The position numbers and the translations under genes are program-made. Below, piece after piece: positions 1-8,248 of a stretch of DNA of 64,000 nt. The number at the start of each line of letters is the position of its first letter. Position 1 is the stretch's first letter. The notes under the pieces are model-generated. The model searched no databases. It worked only from the letters and a program-made list of their open reading frames with translations, and had not been told where the DNA came from. The DNA comes from Duganella sacchari. GTDB taxonomy: Bacteria > Pseudomonadota > Gammaproteobacteria > Burkholderiales > Burkholderiaceae_D. The DNA is taken from the NCBI RefSeq assembly GCF_900143065.1, contig NZ_FRCX01000004.1:1-64000 (forward strand). The letters run 5' to 3'.

Positions 1-265
1 AGGCCGCTGACGTGTCAGGCGGCAGCTCGACGCTCCAGCCCTGCGGCCCGCACAACTTCATCGCCGGCGCCGCTGCCGCAGCGCCTTGTACCGTGACCGG
101 CACCAGCGCGGCCATGGAGGGCACGGCTGACAGCCGGCGGACCCAGTAGCCAACCTGACGTATCGGATAGCCTTCCTGTAGCGCAAAGGCCCGCTGCGAC
201 AGGCCACTGGCCCGCCAGCGCTCAACGCGCTCTTGCCACAGCGCTTCTCGTTCGGTGTTTGCCAT
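1..265 (-). CDS. tnpA: IS66 accessory protein TnpA (partial, runs off left edge)
   Basis: The minus-strand reading from 265 gives MANTEREALWQERVERW and continues with RASGLSQRAFALQEGY and VGYWVRRL. This is the N-terminal helix-turn-helix region of the IS66 orf1/TnpA family, a small DNA-binding accessory protein encoded upstream of tnpB and the DDE transposase tnpC. The C-terminal part is cut by the window edge, so completeness cannot be judged. The ATG is preceded by a purine-rich GGGAGATAAGG stretch suitable as a ribosome binding site. The orientation fits an IS66 end lying at 342. Confidence 0.8.
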   Translation of the reverse strand, partial: MANTEREALWQERVERWRASGLSQRAFALQEGYPIRQVGYWVRRLSAVPSMAALVPVTVQGAAAAAPAMKLCGPQGWSVELPPDTSAA

Positions 266-342
266 CCTTATCTCCCTCGTGAAAACGGGGAAGTATGGCC
301 TGGGACTTCAGCCGTTCATAGGTGGATGGGCCGGACGCTTAC
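1..342 (-). mobile_element. IS66-family element, one end only
   Basis: The left 342 bases are the tnpA end of an IS66-type insertion sequence whose remainder lies beyond the window. Read on the minus strand, the end is the typical GTAAGCG start (CGCTTAC on plus, 336-342), followed by about 70 bases of leader and then the tnpA start codon at 265. At 343 the sequence switches directly to a gene of unrelated, AT-richer composition that begins mid-protein. IS66 elements usually make 8-bp target duplications; the candidate copy here would be 343-350, but the partner lies outside the window. The boundary is inferred from the terminal motif and from the reading-frame break. Confidence 0.75.
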
Positions 343-884
343 TTAGCGATAATTGGAAAAGCCCCGTAATGTGGGCGCACTGCGCTAATAAGCATGAAGG
401 AGTCTGTTTAGGATTTGATGTGAACGATGATTATATTGGTTACGTACAGTATGTCGACTCAAGATTGTTGTCGCCTATTGAAGAGGGAGACGCAAATGGC
501 ATTCAATTTATTGACGAGATTCTCTACCACAAAGCTCAAGAATGGAGCTACGAGAAAGAGCTAAGAGCAATTGTGCTATTAGATGGTCCGAAGTTGCCGA
601 TGTATCATATTCCATTTGGTACTAGGATACAGCTACGTGAGGTAATAATTGGGTCGAAATGCGTTTTCTCGCCTCTCGATTTGGCACCATTCATTCTTCC
701 TCAAGAGACACCTGTAAAAATTTCAAAAGCAAGACCCGCCTTCAAGGCGTTTGAAATGGTTGAGAATAAAAGGTACAAATCCGTAAATGTCCCAGCCGAG
801 CGTGATTGTCGCGCGCTTCATGGGCGACTGCGGAAAGGACCTCGTTTCTTACTACGTGCACCCCTTGCGGTGAAAGTCGCTTAG
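343..884 (+). pseudogene. DUF2971 gene, 5' part removed by the IS66 insertion
   Basis: The open frame encodes SDNWKSPVMWAHCANKHEG, then CLGFDV and KAQEWSYEKELRAI, which are the core motifs of DUF2971 proteins (function unknown, often found in accessory regions). The N-terminal part that normally precedes SxNxxxPxMWAHYAD is absent, because the IS66 end lies immediately upstream. An open frame continues into the IS and has a GTG at 255, but this is a chance fusion. The last 30 or so residues after KAFEMV look unlike the family and may be run-on sequence. Codon use is more AT-rich than in the genes to the right, which suggests horizontally acquired DNA. Confidence 0.7.
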
Positions 885-1017
885 AGTCTGGTGATTTGAG
901 CGCCTTTTTTGGCGAAGGTCTGCAACGGGGCGGAAGCGGCCTCTGGAGCGAAATGGATGTAATGTTGCGGACCTGCCAATCTTGCTGTGATTTTTCAGCA
1001 AAAACAAGGGTTTGCTA

Positions 1018-1046
1018 TTGCGTTCGGGGAACGGCGCTGATATAGT
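1018..1046 (+). promoter_or_regulatory. Sigma-70 promoter of the tRNA-Glu pair
   Basis: TTGCGT (1018-1023) and TATAGT (1041-1046) are separated by 17 bases, and the tRNA begins 15 bases downstream. A GC-rich stretch (CGCGCC) follows the -10 box, as is usual for stringently controlled stable-RNA promoters. This is inferred from motif and position only. Confidence 0.6.
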
Positions 1047-1061
1047 ACGCGCCTTGGAAAT

Positions 1062-1137
1062 GTCCCCATCGTCTAGAGGCCTAGGACATCACCCTTTCAC
1101 GGTGAGTACCGGGGTTCGAATCCCCGTGGGGACGCCA
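1062..1137 (+). tRNA. tRNA-Glu (anticodon TTC), copy 1
   Basis: A 76-nt tRNA with encoded CCA. The acceptor stem is GTCCCC/GGGGAC, the anticodon loop is CCCTTTCACGG (TTC), and the T-loop is GGTTCGAATCC. It is identical to the second copy 39 bases downstream. The flanks TTGGAAATGTC (1054-1064) and GACATTTCCAA (1141-1151) are exact inverted repeats that bracket the gene and overlap its first three bases. Confidence 0.97.
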
Positions 1138-1176
1138 AAAGACATTTCCAAACAAGGCCAGTACGGACAGGTTTCT

Positions 1177-1252
1177 GTCCCCATCGTCTAGAGGCCTAGG
1201 ACATCACCCTTTCACGGTGAGTACCGGGGTTCGAATCCCCGTGGGGACGCCA
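1177..1252 (+). tRNA. tRNA-Glu (anticodon TTC), copy 2
   Basis: Identical 76-nt copy of the tRNA-Glu just upstream, again with encoded CCA. It has no separate promoter in the 39-base spacer, so the two are probably one transcript processed at both ends. A factor-independent terminator follows within 10 bases. Confidence 0.97.
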
Positions 1253-1259
1253 AATCAGC

Positions 1260-1286
1260 AAAAAGCCGCTTCGTGCGGCTTTTTGC
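1260..1286 (+). terminator. Terminator of the tRNA-Glu operon
   Basis: AAAAAGCCGC, TTCG and GCGGCTTTTT form a GC-rich hairpin with a UUCG tetraloop and flanking A/T runs. It follows the second tRNA and also lies just beyond the stop of the convergent protease gene, so it may serve both strands. Confidence 0.85.
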
Positions 1287-1296
1287 ATTTCCGGCC

Positions 1297-3231
1297 CTAC
1301 CACATAATGGGGTTGTAGGGATGGGGTAGCGGGAAGCGCCCCACATGCAGCAAGGGCCACGGCTGGTTCTGCGCCGACATCTGCATCTGCATCATATCCA
1401 GTCCCAGCGGATCGTAAGCCATGCCCCCAGCCTGTTGCGGCGCCATGGCCTGCGCGACTTGTTGGCCGGCCTGCAGCTGCAAGCCGACTGCCGCCAGCAC
1501 ATCGGGCAAACCAAAACCAATCCGGCTCTGATCTCCCAGGCTGACGCGGTGCGCGCTGGCGCGGATGATCTGGAATAGCCGCTCCACGCGGCCCGGCCCG
1601 GGTGTCTTGTACTGTGGTGACTGGAAGTCCGGATGGTGTGCCAGGCACAACGCCGCGAGTCCTGTCACGTGCGGCGTTGCCATCGAGGTGCCATCCCAGG
1701 CAGCAAAATTATTCGGCGGCACGCACGATGTGATGGCCACGCCCGGCGCACACACGGCCACCTGCGGCCCGAAGCAGCTGAACTTGGCCGAGAAGTAGCC
1801 ATATGCATCGACATTGCTGTCCAGCGTTTGCGCGTGATAGCTGTCGGCCGGGAATTCATCGAACTTGCCGATCGCTGCTACTGCCAGCACGTTGGGCGAC
1901 GAAGCAGGGTATTGCACCGGCCCCGCTGAATTGCCCGCGGCGACGATGCACGCCACGCCTGCCCGTTTGGCCCGCATGATTTGCTGCTCCAGCGCTTCCG
2001 AGACTTCCTCGCCGCCCAGGCTCAGGTTGACGACGTCGATTTGTTTGTCGATGCAGTATTCCAGCGCTTCGATCAGCTGGCTGATCTGGCCGCCGGGGAA
2101 CAGCTTGCACGCATGGATTTCGGCGTCGGGGGCGAAGCCGCGGATGCCGGAGGCGATGTCGGCTGCGGCGATCACGCCCGCGCAGTGGGTGCCGTGGCCC
2201 AGCGTGTCCTGATCCCAGGTGTTGGGGTCGACTTTCTTGTTGATGATGTCGAAGCCGGCATGGATGCCATGCAGGTTGTCGTGCGTGGTGGCGGCGCCGG
2301 AATCGATGATGCCGATCTTGATGCCCTGGCCGCGATACTTGCTGGGCAGCTGGTCCAGCCGCATGGCTTTCTGTCCCCAGCCGTAGGCGCGTTGGCGCGG
2401 GAAGCCTGCCAGGGATGGCCAGTCGGACAGCGCGCGCAATGCCACGACGTTAGGTTCGTCGCTGCTGATATCGGGGTCGCGCTGGTAGAAGCTCCAGTAG
2501 TCGGCCTTGGGCTTGACGTACAGGCCGCGCACGGTGTCCGCCGTTTCGCCAAACAGCGACAGGCTTACCTGGCCGTTGGCATCCGTCACGCCGCTGGCCG
2601 GTAGCATGCTGCCAAACAACGATACTTCCGCATTGGCCTGCGGTGCGCCGTCTTTGCCGATGACACTGATCACGGCATTGAGTACCGGCCCGCCGGCGGT
2701 GCTGGGATTGACGCCCGTGACCATGCCGGGCAGGCGCAGCGCCGGGTCCATGAGGTTCAATTGCTGATCGCGTTCCACCAGCAGGCGTCCTTGTGCCTGC
2801 TGGTGAAGCGCGGCGGCTTTTTGTTCCGTCATGCGCGCTACCAGCACGCCTTGCGCGCCGCCCATGCCGTCAGCCAGCGCACCCAGCGTGGACTTGAGAC
2901 TGATCTTGTCGACCACTTCAATATCGCTGTTGCTGCGCAGTGCCTGTTCTACCGCGTCAAACTGCAAGGGCTGGAAGCCCAGTGTTTGCAGGCCGTCCGG
3001 TGGCAGGCGCGAGGCAATGACAAACTGTTTTTTGCGGGTGCCGACGCTGCGGCCGGCACCGTTGCTGTTGCTGCGGCCGTTGGGCTGTGGCGTGTCTTTC
3101 GGCGCGGCGGCGCCGTCGATGCCGCGTGCTTCGCGGCTGCTGCCGTCAGGCGAGGCAGCCGCTTCGCCATCGGCGCTGGATACTGGGGCATCAGGCGGTG
3201 CGGTGGCGCCGCCAGGTAGATTCTTGGGCAT
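1297..3231 (-). CDS. Subtilisin-like serine protease (S8), no signal peptide
   Basis: The 644-residue protein has a complete S8 catalytic domain in its second half: IGIIDSG (Asp), GHGTHCAG (His), AAGNSAGP (oxyanion Asn) and DGTSMATPH (Ser). The first 65 residues are a low-complexity Ala/Pro/Ser/Gly stretch without a signal sequence. Residues of about 68-150 may be an I9-like propeptide, and a segment at about 180-240 resembles a beta-sandwich insert. The C-terminal 40 residues are rich in Met, Gln and Pro and end in NPIMW. The gene starts 13 bases after the 100-residue gene upstream and follows the repeat protein, so the three probably form an operon. Export route and substrate are unknown; the neighbouring repeat protein is an obvious candidate substrate, by inference only. 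Confidence 0.9.
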   Translation of the reverse strand: MPKNLPGGATAPPDAPVSSADGEAAASPDGSSREARGIDGAAAPKDTPQPNGRSNSNGAGRSVGTRKKQFVIASRLPPDGLQTLGFQPLQFDAVEQALRSNSDIEVVDKISLKSTLGALADGMGGAQGVLVARMTEQKAAALHQQAQGRLLVERDQQLNLMDPALRLPGMVTGVNPSTAGGPVLNAVISVIGKDGAPQANAEVSLFGSMLPASGVTDANGQVSLSLFGETADTVRGLYVKPKADYWSFYQRDPDISSDEPNVVALRALSDWPSLAGFPRQRAYGWGQKAMRLDQLPSKYRGQGIKIGIIDSGAATTHDNLHGIHAGFDIINKKVDPNTWDQDTLGHGTHCAGVIAAADIASGIRGFAPDAEIHACKLFPGGQISQLIEALEYCIDKQIDVVNLSLGGEEVSEALEQQIMRAKRAGVACIVAAGNSAGPVQYPASSPNVLAVAAIGKFDEFPADSYHAQTLDSNVDAYGYFSAKFSCFGPQVAVCAPGVAITSCVPPNNFAAWDGTSMATPHVTGLAALCLAHHPDFQSPQYKTPGPGRVERLFQIIRASAHRVSLGDQSRIGFGLPDVLAAVGLQLQAGQQVAQAMAPQQAGGMAYDPLGLDMMQMQMSAQNQPWPLLHVGRFPLPHPYNPIMW

Positions 3232-3244
3232 GGGGATATTCCTT

Positions 3245-3547
3245 TTACAGTTCGTTAAACGGGCCGCTGTCGAACATGGATAGCGGGCGGTCTGGCTCGA
3301 TGCTGAGTTGGTGGCTGGGTGTGGCGCTCTGGCGGAAATGCTCGTCCAGCAGGCGCGCCTTGCCGGGGCTGAGTTCCACCACCGCCGTGTGCGGACGGTC
3401 TGGTGGGCCGATCACATCCAGCACGGTGATGTCGGGATCAATTGCGGCGATCGCCAAAAAATCGTTGAGCGGTGCGCCGTGCTCGGCATGGATCAGGAAG
3501 CGCGCCTTGTCCGGCAACGCTTGCGCTGCATCGGAAGAATTGAACAT
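3245..3547 (-). CDS. Small protein of unknown function in the subtilase cassette
   Basis: This 100-residue protein is soluble-looking, with no signal peptide or membrane segment. It contains a stretch KARFLIHAEHGAPLNDFLAI followed by ITVLDVIG and HTAVVELSPGKARLLDEHF. The alternating beta-alpha pattern, and a 'xxVVELSxxKARxL' end like that seen at the end of I9/propeptide-type inhibitors, suggest that it could act as a separate chaperone or inhibitor of the adjacent subtilase. That is inference; I do not recognise the family. It lies 76 bases downstream of the repeat-protein gene and 13 bases upstream of the protease gene on the same strand. A GGAGAG ribosome binding site precedes the ATG. Confidence 0.75.
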   Translation of the reverse strand: MFNSSDAAQALPDKARFLIHAEHGAPLNDFLAIAAIDPDITVLDVIGPPDRPHTAVVELSPGKARLLDEHFRQSATPSHQLSIEPDRPLSMFDSGPFNEL

Positions 3548-3623
3548 GCAGACTCTCCTTGAAGCGGTGCTCCCCAGTGGTGGTTGCCGCTGGAGAGCAC
3601 GTTGACGTGGTCAGGGTGCCGTA

Positions 3624-4526
3624 TCAGTGCAGCGATTGCTGGCCACCATACTGCGCGCCATTAGCTTGCTGTCCCAATTGGGCTTGCTGGATCAGCTGTG
3701 CGAGCTGGGCCTGTTGCTGGGCATAGACCGCCATGGGGTCAACGCCGAAGGGCAGCATGCCGCCCAGTTGCCCGGCAATACCGCCGATGGTGCCGCCGAT
3801 GCCGCTATTGCCGAAGGCGCCGCCAATTGCGCTACCCAGTGGCTGCGCCACGCTCTTGATGATGTTGCCGAACCAGCCTTGTGGCGCCAGCCCTTGTTGT
3901 TGCAGCTGTTGTAGTTGCTGCATCTGCTGCAGTTGTTGTAGTTGCTGGAGCTGTTGCTGTTGTTGCTGCTGCTGTTGCGCCTGCTGCGCATAGGCCGCGC
4001 TCACGGGGTCGGCGCCAAACGGCAGCATGCCACCCAGCTGGCCAGCGATGCCGCCGATGGTGCCGCCGATGCCGCTATTGCCGAAGGCGCCGCCAATCGC
4101 GCTACCCAGTGGTTGTGCCACGCTCTTGATGATGTTGCCGAACCAGCCTTGTGGCGCCAGTTGCGCTTGCTGTGCCAGTTGCGCCAGTTGCGCTTGCTGT
4201 GCCAGTTGCGCCAGCTGGGCCTGTTGCAGCATCTGCTGTTGCTGTTGTTGCTGTTGTTGCTGTAGCAGTTGCTGTTGTTGCGCCTGCTGCGCGTAAGCGG
4301 CGGCGACGGGGTCGGCGCCAAACGGCAGCAGCGAGCCGCCGATGCCGCCTGCTGCCTGGCCGATCTGGCGGCCCAGGTTGGCATTGCCAAACAGGCCGCC
4401 GATGCCGCGTCCGATCAGTCCACCCAATGGCGCGCCCAGTAGACTGCCGAAGAAACCTTGGGGGGCGAGGTCGCCAAATTGTTGTGGGGCTAGCGCTTGT
4501 CCGTAGTACTGTTGGAATTCATTCAT
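3624..4526 (-). CDS. Triple-repeat glycine-zipper / poly-Gln protein
   Basis: The 300-residue protein is built from three modules. Each opens with LAPQGWFG or LAPQGFFG (residues 20, 123, 213), continues through a Gly/Ala/Ile-rich segment with GxxxG spacing (for example GSAIGGAFG and GGTIGGIAGQLGG), and ends in LPFGADPxxAAYAQ. Modules are joined by long glutamine runs (residues 79-122 and 181-212) mixed with QLAQLAQ. The segment WFGNIIKSVAQPLGSAIGG is amphipathic and resembles a membrane-active peptide or a glycine-zipper bacteriocin. No signal peptide is visible. Modules 2 and 3 are almost identical in protein and DNA. It is the first gene of the subtilase cassette. The function is unknown: a self-assembling scaffold, a pore-forming polyprotein and a protease substrate are all possible. 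Confidence 0.8.
   Translation of the reverse strand: MNEFQQYYGQALAPQQFGDLAPQGFFGSLLGAPLGGLIGRGIGGLFGNANLGRQIGQAAGGIGGSLLPFGADPVAAAYAQQAQQQQLLQQQQQQQQQQMLQQAQLAQLAQQAQLAQLAQQAQLAPQGWFGNIIKSVAQPLGSAIGGAFGNSGIGGTIGGIAGQLGGMLPFGADPVSAAYAQQAQQQQQQQQQLQQLQQLQQMQQLQQLQQQGLAPQGWFGNIIKSVAQPLGSAIGGAFGNSGIGGTIGGIAGQLGGMLPFGVDPMAVYAQQQAQLAQLIQQAQLGQQANGAQYGGQQSLH
3714..4469 (-). repeat. Three tandem coding repeats with poly-Gln linkers
   Basis: Module 1 spans about 4469-4284, module 2 about 4160-3981 and module 3 about 3890-3714. Modules 2 and 3 share long exact DNA stretches, including a run beginning at the GAACCAGCCTTGTGGCGCCAG-type segment near 4139 and 3869. The linkers are CAG/CAA trinucleotide tracts, seen on plus as TGCTGT/TGTTGC runs, and are prone to slippage. 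The pattern points to recent in-frame module duplication. Confidence 0.85.
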
Positions 4527-4673
4527 GACTTCTCCTTGTTGTGGTGGTAGCGCAGCCGACTGGCCGTGCTGGAAGGATTGGACTGACCGATGTGCGGGAA
4601 GTTTTGATATTCTTGGTTCTTATCTAACGTTAATCAGTTATCATCCAGCCTCGAGTTTTTGCAGCCCCCATCC

Positions 4674-5810
4674 ATGATGAAATTCCGCCGTCTCGATCTG
4701 TTCTGCCGCGTCGTTGATAACTACGGCGATATCGGTATTTGCTGGCGCCTGGCCAAACAGCTGGTGCGCGAGCATGGGCTCGCCGTGACGTTGTACGTGG
4801 ATGATCTGGCCAGCTTCAAGCGCATCTGCCCGCCAGTCGCGGAGGACGCGGAATTGCAGCAGGTGGATGGCGTCACCGTGCGCCACTGGCGCGATCAGGA
4901 TGGCAGTTACACGCCGCTCGAGGTGGCGGACATCGTGATCGAATTCTTTGCGGTGGATATTCCACCTGGCTATATCGAGGCCATGAAGCAGTGCGAGCCG
5001 CGACCGGTCTGGTTCAACCTGGAAGGGCTGACGGCGGAAGAATGGGTCGAGGGCTGTCATCGCCTGACCTCGCCGCAGCCAGGTGGATTGATCAAGCATT
5101 TCTTCTTCCCTGGCTTTACCGACAAGACTGGCGGCCTGCTGCGCGAAGCAGGGCTGGAGCAGGAGCGTCTGCAATTCGCGCCAGCGGCGTTCCTGTCGCA
5201 GCTGGGATTGACGCCGGCTGAAATTGCGAGCACCAGGATCTCGCTGTTCTGCTATCCGCACGCGCCGGTGTCAGCCCTGTTCGAGGCCTGGCAAAGCGCC
5301 AGCCAGCCGATGACCTGTCTGGTGCCAGAAGGTGTGGCGGCCGACACGGTGCGCAGCTTCACGGGCGGCGATGGTCGGGCGGGGACTGTGGCCACGCAAG
5401 GCGCGCTGACGGTGCGCGTGCTGCCATTTGTGCCGCAGCCGGACTACGACAAGCTGCTGTGGGCCTGCGACCTGAATTTTGTGCGTGGCGAGGATTCCTT
5501 CGTGCGCGCGCAATGGGCGGGCAAGCCTTTCATCTGGCATATCTACCCGCAGGATGAGAACCTGCACCACAAGAAGCTGCGCGCCTTCCTGCAGCGCTAT
5601 GCGGGCGCGTTGCCGGGGCTGGCCGATTTCTCGCTGCGCTGGAATGGCGCGCCCAGCCAAGGCGAGGTGGAGGACTGGGCGGCATCCTGGGCCGCGCTGG
5701 AAGCGGAGGCCGCCGCCGCGACGGTCCGCGCCGCCGAGTGGCAGCAGCAGATGTTGTCGCTAGGCGACCTGGCCAGCAACATGCTGGCCTTTGCCGCGAC
5801 GCTGAGATAG
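4674..5810 (+). CDS. earP: EF-P arginine rhamnosyltransferase EarP
   Basis: EarP transfers rhamnose from dTDP-rhamnose to an arginine of elongation factor P, which is needed to rescue ribosomes at polyproline stretches. The N-terminus [17 protein letters not shown] carries the acidic residues that act in catalysis and acceptor binding in this inverting GT104 family. The C-terminal nucleotide-sugar site is clear in [17 protein letters not shown] and [14 protein letters not shown]. The length of about 378 residues is normal. I chose the ATG at 4674 (MMKFRR) over an in-frame TTG at 4659, because EarP starts just before the RxDIFCRVVDN motif. It lies 124 bases upstream of its substrate gene efp, the usual arrangement. 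Confidence 0.95.
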   Translation: MMKFRRLDLFCRVVDNYGDIGICWRLAKQLVREHGLAVTLYVDDLASFKRICPPVAEDAELQQVDGVTVRHWRDQDGSYTPLEVADIVIEFFAVDIPPGYIEAMKQCEPRPVWFNLEGLTAEEWVEGCHRLTSPQPGGLIKHFFFPGFTDKTGGLLREAGLEQERLQFAPAAFLSQLGLTPAEIASTRISLFCYPHAPVSALFEAWQSASQPMTCLVPEGVAADTVRSFTGGDGRAGTVATQGALTVRVLPFVPQPDYDKLLWACDLNFVRGEDSFVRAQWAGKPFIWHIYPQDENLHHKKLRAFLQRYAGALPGLADFSLRWNGAPSQGEVEDWAASWAALEAEAAAATVRAAEWQQQMLSLGDLASNMLAFAATLR

Positions 5811-5934
5811 GCGCTGCGGAAAAAACAAGGTACAATGCCGGGTTAATCTATATGACGCATTTTTTACCCGATCAAACGTAAGCCAGCTAGGCGACAATGA
5901 TCTTTACGCAACCACCTTATTAAGTAGAATCACT

Positions 5935-6510
5935 ATGAAACCTGCAAAAGAAATTCGTGTTGGCAATATCATTATGGTTGACGCTAAGCCATTCATCGTG
6001 CTGCGCTCCGACGTCAACGGCTCGAGCCGCACGGGCTTCACCTACAAGTGGAAAATGAAAAACCTGCTGACCAACGCGCCGTTCGAAAGCGTGTTCCGCG
6101 GCGACGACAAGTTCGACGTAGTTGTTCTGGACAAGAAGCCAGTCACCTACTCGTACTTTGCAGATCCACTGTATGTGTTCATGGACGCTGACTACGAACA
6201 GTACGAAATCGAAGAAGAAAACCTGGGCGACGCCCTGAACTACCTGAAAGACGGCATGGAATGCGAAGCCGTGTTCTACGATGGCAAAGCGATCTCGGTT
6301 GAACTGCCAACCACCATCCAGCGTCAGATTGTGTACTCGGAGCCTGCAGTTAAAGGCAACACCTCGGGCAACGTGACCAAAGAAGCCAAGATCGAAAACG
6401 CGATCGAAGCCAAGCAGTTCTCGATCCAGGTACCACTGTTCGTGTCGCAAGACGACATCGTCGAGATCGACACCCGTACCAACGAATTCAAGAAAGTCGT
6501 GCGTAACTAA
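5935..6510 (+). CDS. efp: Elongation factor P, arginine type
   Basis: EF-P binds between the ribosomal P and E sites and promotes peptide bonds at consecutive prolines. The protein has 191 residues with the three beta-barrel domains of the family (KOW-like domain I from [15 protein letters not shown]-terminal domain ending [15 protein letters not shown]). The modified loop position is Arg32 (NGSSRTGF), matching the EarP rhamnosylation type rather than the lysine type of E. coli, and agreeing with earP just upstream. A TACAAT hexamer at about 5831 in the intergenic region may be the -10 of its own promoter. A strong terminator follows. Confidence 0.97.
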   Translation: MKPAKEIRVGNIIMVDAKPFIVLRSDVNGSSRTGFTYKWKMKNLLTNAPFESVFRGDDKFDVVVLDKKPVTYSYFADPLYVFMDADYEQYEIEEENLGDALNYLKDGMECEAVFYDGKAISVELPTTIQRQIVYSEPAVKGNTSGNVTKEAKIENAIEAKQFSIQVPLFVSQDDIVEIDTRTNEFKKVVRN

Positions 6511-6528
6511 GCCGATTCTTCGCGATCT

Positions 6529-6561
6529 AAAAAGCACGCCCTGGTGGCGTGCTTTTTTTTT
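6529..6561 (+). terminator. Terminator after efp
   Basis: AAAGCACGCC, CTGG and TGGCGTGCTTT form a long stem followed by a run of T, 19 bases beyond the efp stop. It is a textbook intrinsic terminator and separates efp from the amidase gene. Confidence 0.9.
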
Positions 6562-6649
6562 ATCAATTTTTGTGGTGTAAGTTGCAACCTGCTGATATAT
6601 TAATGTAACGCAACAAATTCGGCGCATTGGTGATAACCACGGGGATGGC

Positions 6650-8248
6650 ATGGATCGCAGGGATTTCGTAAAAATCGGACTGGCGGCAGGCGCCGCCGGC
6701 AGCAGCAACCGGGTGTTGGCGGGACCTGCCAGTGCCGCATCCAAACTGGGCACGGGCGGCATCCTCGACGCCGGTGTCTGGGAACAGCAGCAGATGATGG
6801 AGGCGGGCAAACTGACCTCGCATTCGCTTACGTCTCAGTACCTGGCGCGCATCAAGACCATCGACAAATCCGGGCCGCGCCTGAATTCCGTCATCGAGAT
6901 CAATCCCGAAGCGCTCAGGATTGCGCTCGACATGGACCGTGAGCGCAACCTCAAGCGCGTGCGTGGTCCGCTGCACGGCATTCCCGTTCTGTTGAAAGAC
7001 AATATCGCCACGGCCGACCGCATGAGCACCACCGCCGGTTCGCTGGCGCTGGCCGGTGTGCGCGCCGCGCGCGACGCCCATGTGACGGCGCAGCTGCGTG
7101 CGGCTGGCGCGGTCATCATCGGCAAGACCAATCTGAGCGAGTGGGCGAATATGCGCTCCACCCATTCCGTCAGCGGCTGGAGCGCGCGCGGCGGCCTGAC
7201 CTTGAATCCGTATTCGCTGGACCGCAATTGCAGCGGTTCCAGTTCCGGCTCGGGCGCGGCGATTGCCGCCGGCCTGGCGACACTGGCGGTGGGCACGGAA
7301 ACCGATGGCTCGATCGTCTCGCCAGCTTCCATCTGCGGGCTGGTGGGCATCAAGCCGACGCTGGGCCTGGTGAGCCGCAGCGGCATTATTCCCATCGCCC
7401 ATTCGCAGGACACGGCCGGGCCGATGGCGCGCAGTGTGGCCGACGCCGCGCTCATGCTGTTCGCCATGGCTGGTGTCGATCCGCGCGACCCGGTAACGCA
7501 GGAGGGCGCTGGCAAGCTGGCCGACTACCGCGCCGCGCTCGACAAGGGCGGCTTGAAAGGCGCGCGCATCGGCGTGGCCCGCAATTTCTTCGGCCAGCAC
7601 GCCGAGCGCGATGCAGTGATTGAAAAAGCGCTGCTGGATTTGAAATCGCAAGGCGCGGTGCTGGTGGAAACGGACGTGCCCAACGTCGGCAAGTACGACG
7701 CCAGCGAGACTGAAGTGCTGCTGTATGAATTCAAGGCGGACCTGGCGGCGTATCTCAAAGAATATGCGCCCAACGCGCCCGTGTCCAATATGGCGGAACT
7801 CATCATCTTCAATCAGCAGCATGCGCAGCAGGAGCTGGCTTACTTTGGCCAGGAATATCTGGAGCGTTCGCAGGCGAAGGGTGGCCTGGATACGCCGGCC
7901 TACCAGGAAGCGCTGGCCAACAACCGCCGCTACGCGCGCGCGGAAGGGATCGACAAGGTCATGAAGGAGCATCAGCTCGATGCGCTGGTGGCGCCCACCG
8001 GCGGTCCGGCGTGGCTGACCGACTTCGTCAACGGCGACCATGACACGGGCGGCTTCTCGTCACCGGCTGCGGTGGCTGGCTATCCCCACATCACGGTGCC
8101 GGCGGGCTATGTGCATGGACTGCCGGTCGGTTTGTCCTTTGTCGGCGCGGCTTACAGCGAAGCGGCGCTGATACGCATGGCGTACTCGTATGAGCAAGCC
8201 ACGCTGCACCGGCGCGCGCCGCAGTTCCCGCCCAGCGTCAGGATTTGA
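6650..8248 (+). CDS. Amidase-signature hydrolase, Tat-type leader
   Basis: The 532-residue enzyme belongs to the amidase signature family, which hydrolyses amide bonds with a Ser-cisSer-Lys triad. The triad is visible as Lys116 (PVLLKDNI), Ser197 in CSGSSSGSG and Ser221 in TDGSIVSPAS, with the family's 24-residue spacing between the two serines. The N-terminus MDRRDFVKIGLAAGAAG has a twin-arginine plus SRR-FxK-like pattern and an Ala-rich stretch, so periplasmic export is likely. The natural substrate cannot be told from sequence; secreted members include peptide amidases. A GGGGA ribosome binding site precedes the ATG. The 3' end overlaps the convergent gene by 11 bases. Confidence 0.9.
   Translation: MDRRDFVKIGLAAGAAGSSNRVLAGPASAASKLGTGGILDAGVWEQQQMMEAGKLTSHSLTSQYLARIKTIDKSGPRLNSVIEINPEALRIALDMDRERNLKRVRGPLHGIPVLLKDNIATADRMSTTAGSLALAGVRAARDAHVTAQLRAAGAVIIGKTNLSEWANMRSTHSVSGWSARGGLTLNPYSLDRNCSGSSSGSGAAIAAGLATLAVGTETDGSIVSPASICGLVGIKPTLGLVSRSGIIPIAHSQDTAGPMARSVADAALMLFAMAGVDPRDPVTQEGAGKLADYRAALDKGGLKGARIGVARNFFGQHAERDAVIEKALLDLKSQGAVLVETDVPNVGKYDASETEVLLYEFKADLAAYLKEYAPNAPVSNMAELIIFNQQHAQQELAYFGQEYLERSQAKGGLDTPAYQEALANNRRYARAEGIDKVMKEHQLDALVAPTGGPAWLTDFVNGDHDTGGFSSPAAVAGYPHITVPAGYVHGLPVGLSFVGAAYSEAALIRMAYSYEQATLHRRAPQFPPSVRI

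Noticed and set aside
255..884. Open frame starting with GTG inside the IS66 leader and running into DUF2971
   Set aside because: The first 29 codons are IS66 terminal DNA; the fusion is by chance and the DUF2971 part lacks its N-terminus.
1196..1648. 150-codon minus frame through tRNA-Glu
   Set aside because: It overlaps a tRNA gene and the subtilase in another frame, with no support.
3624..4526. Tandem repeats that could suggest a CRISPR array
   Set aside because: The repeats are about 180 bases, coding and in frame, with Gln-codon linkers; there are no short palindromic repeats or unique spacers.
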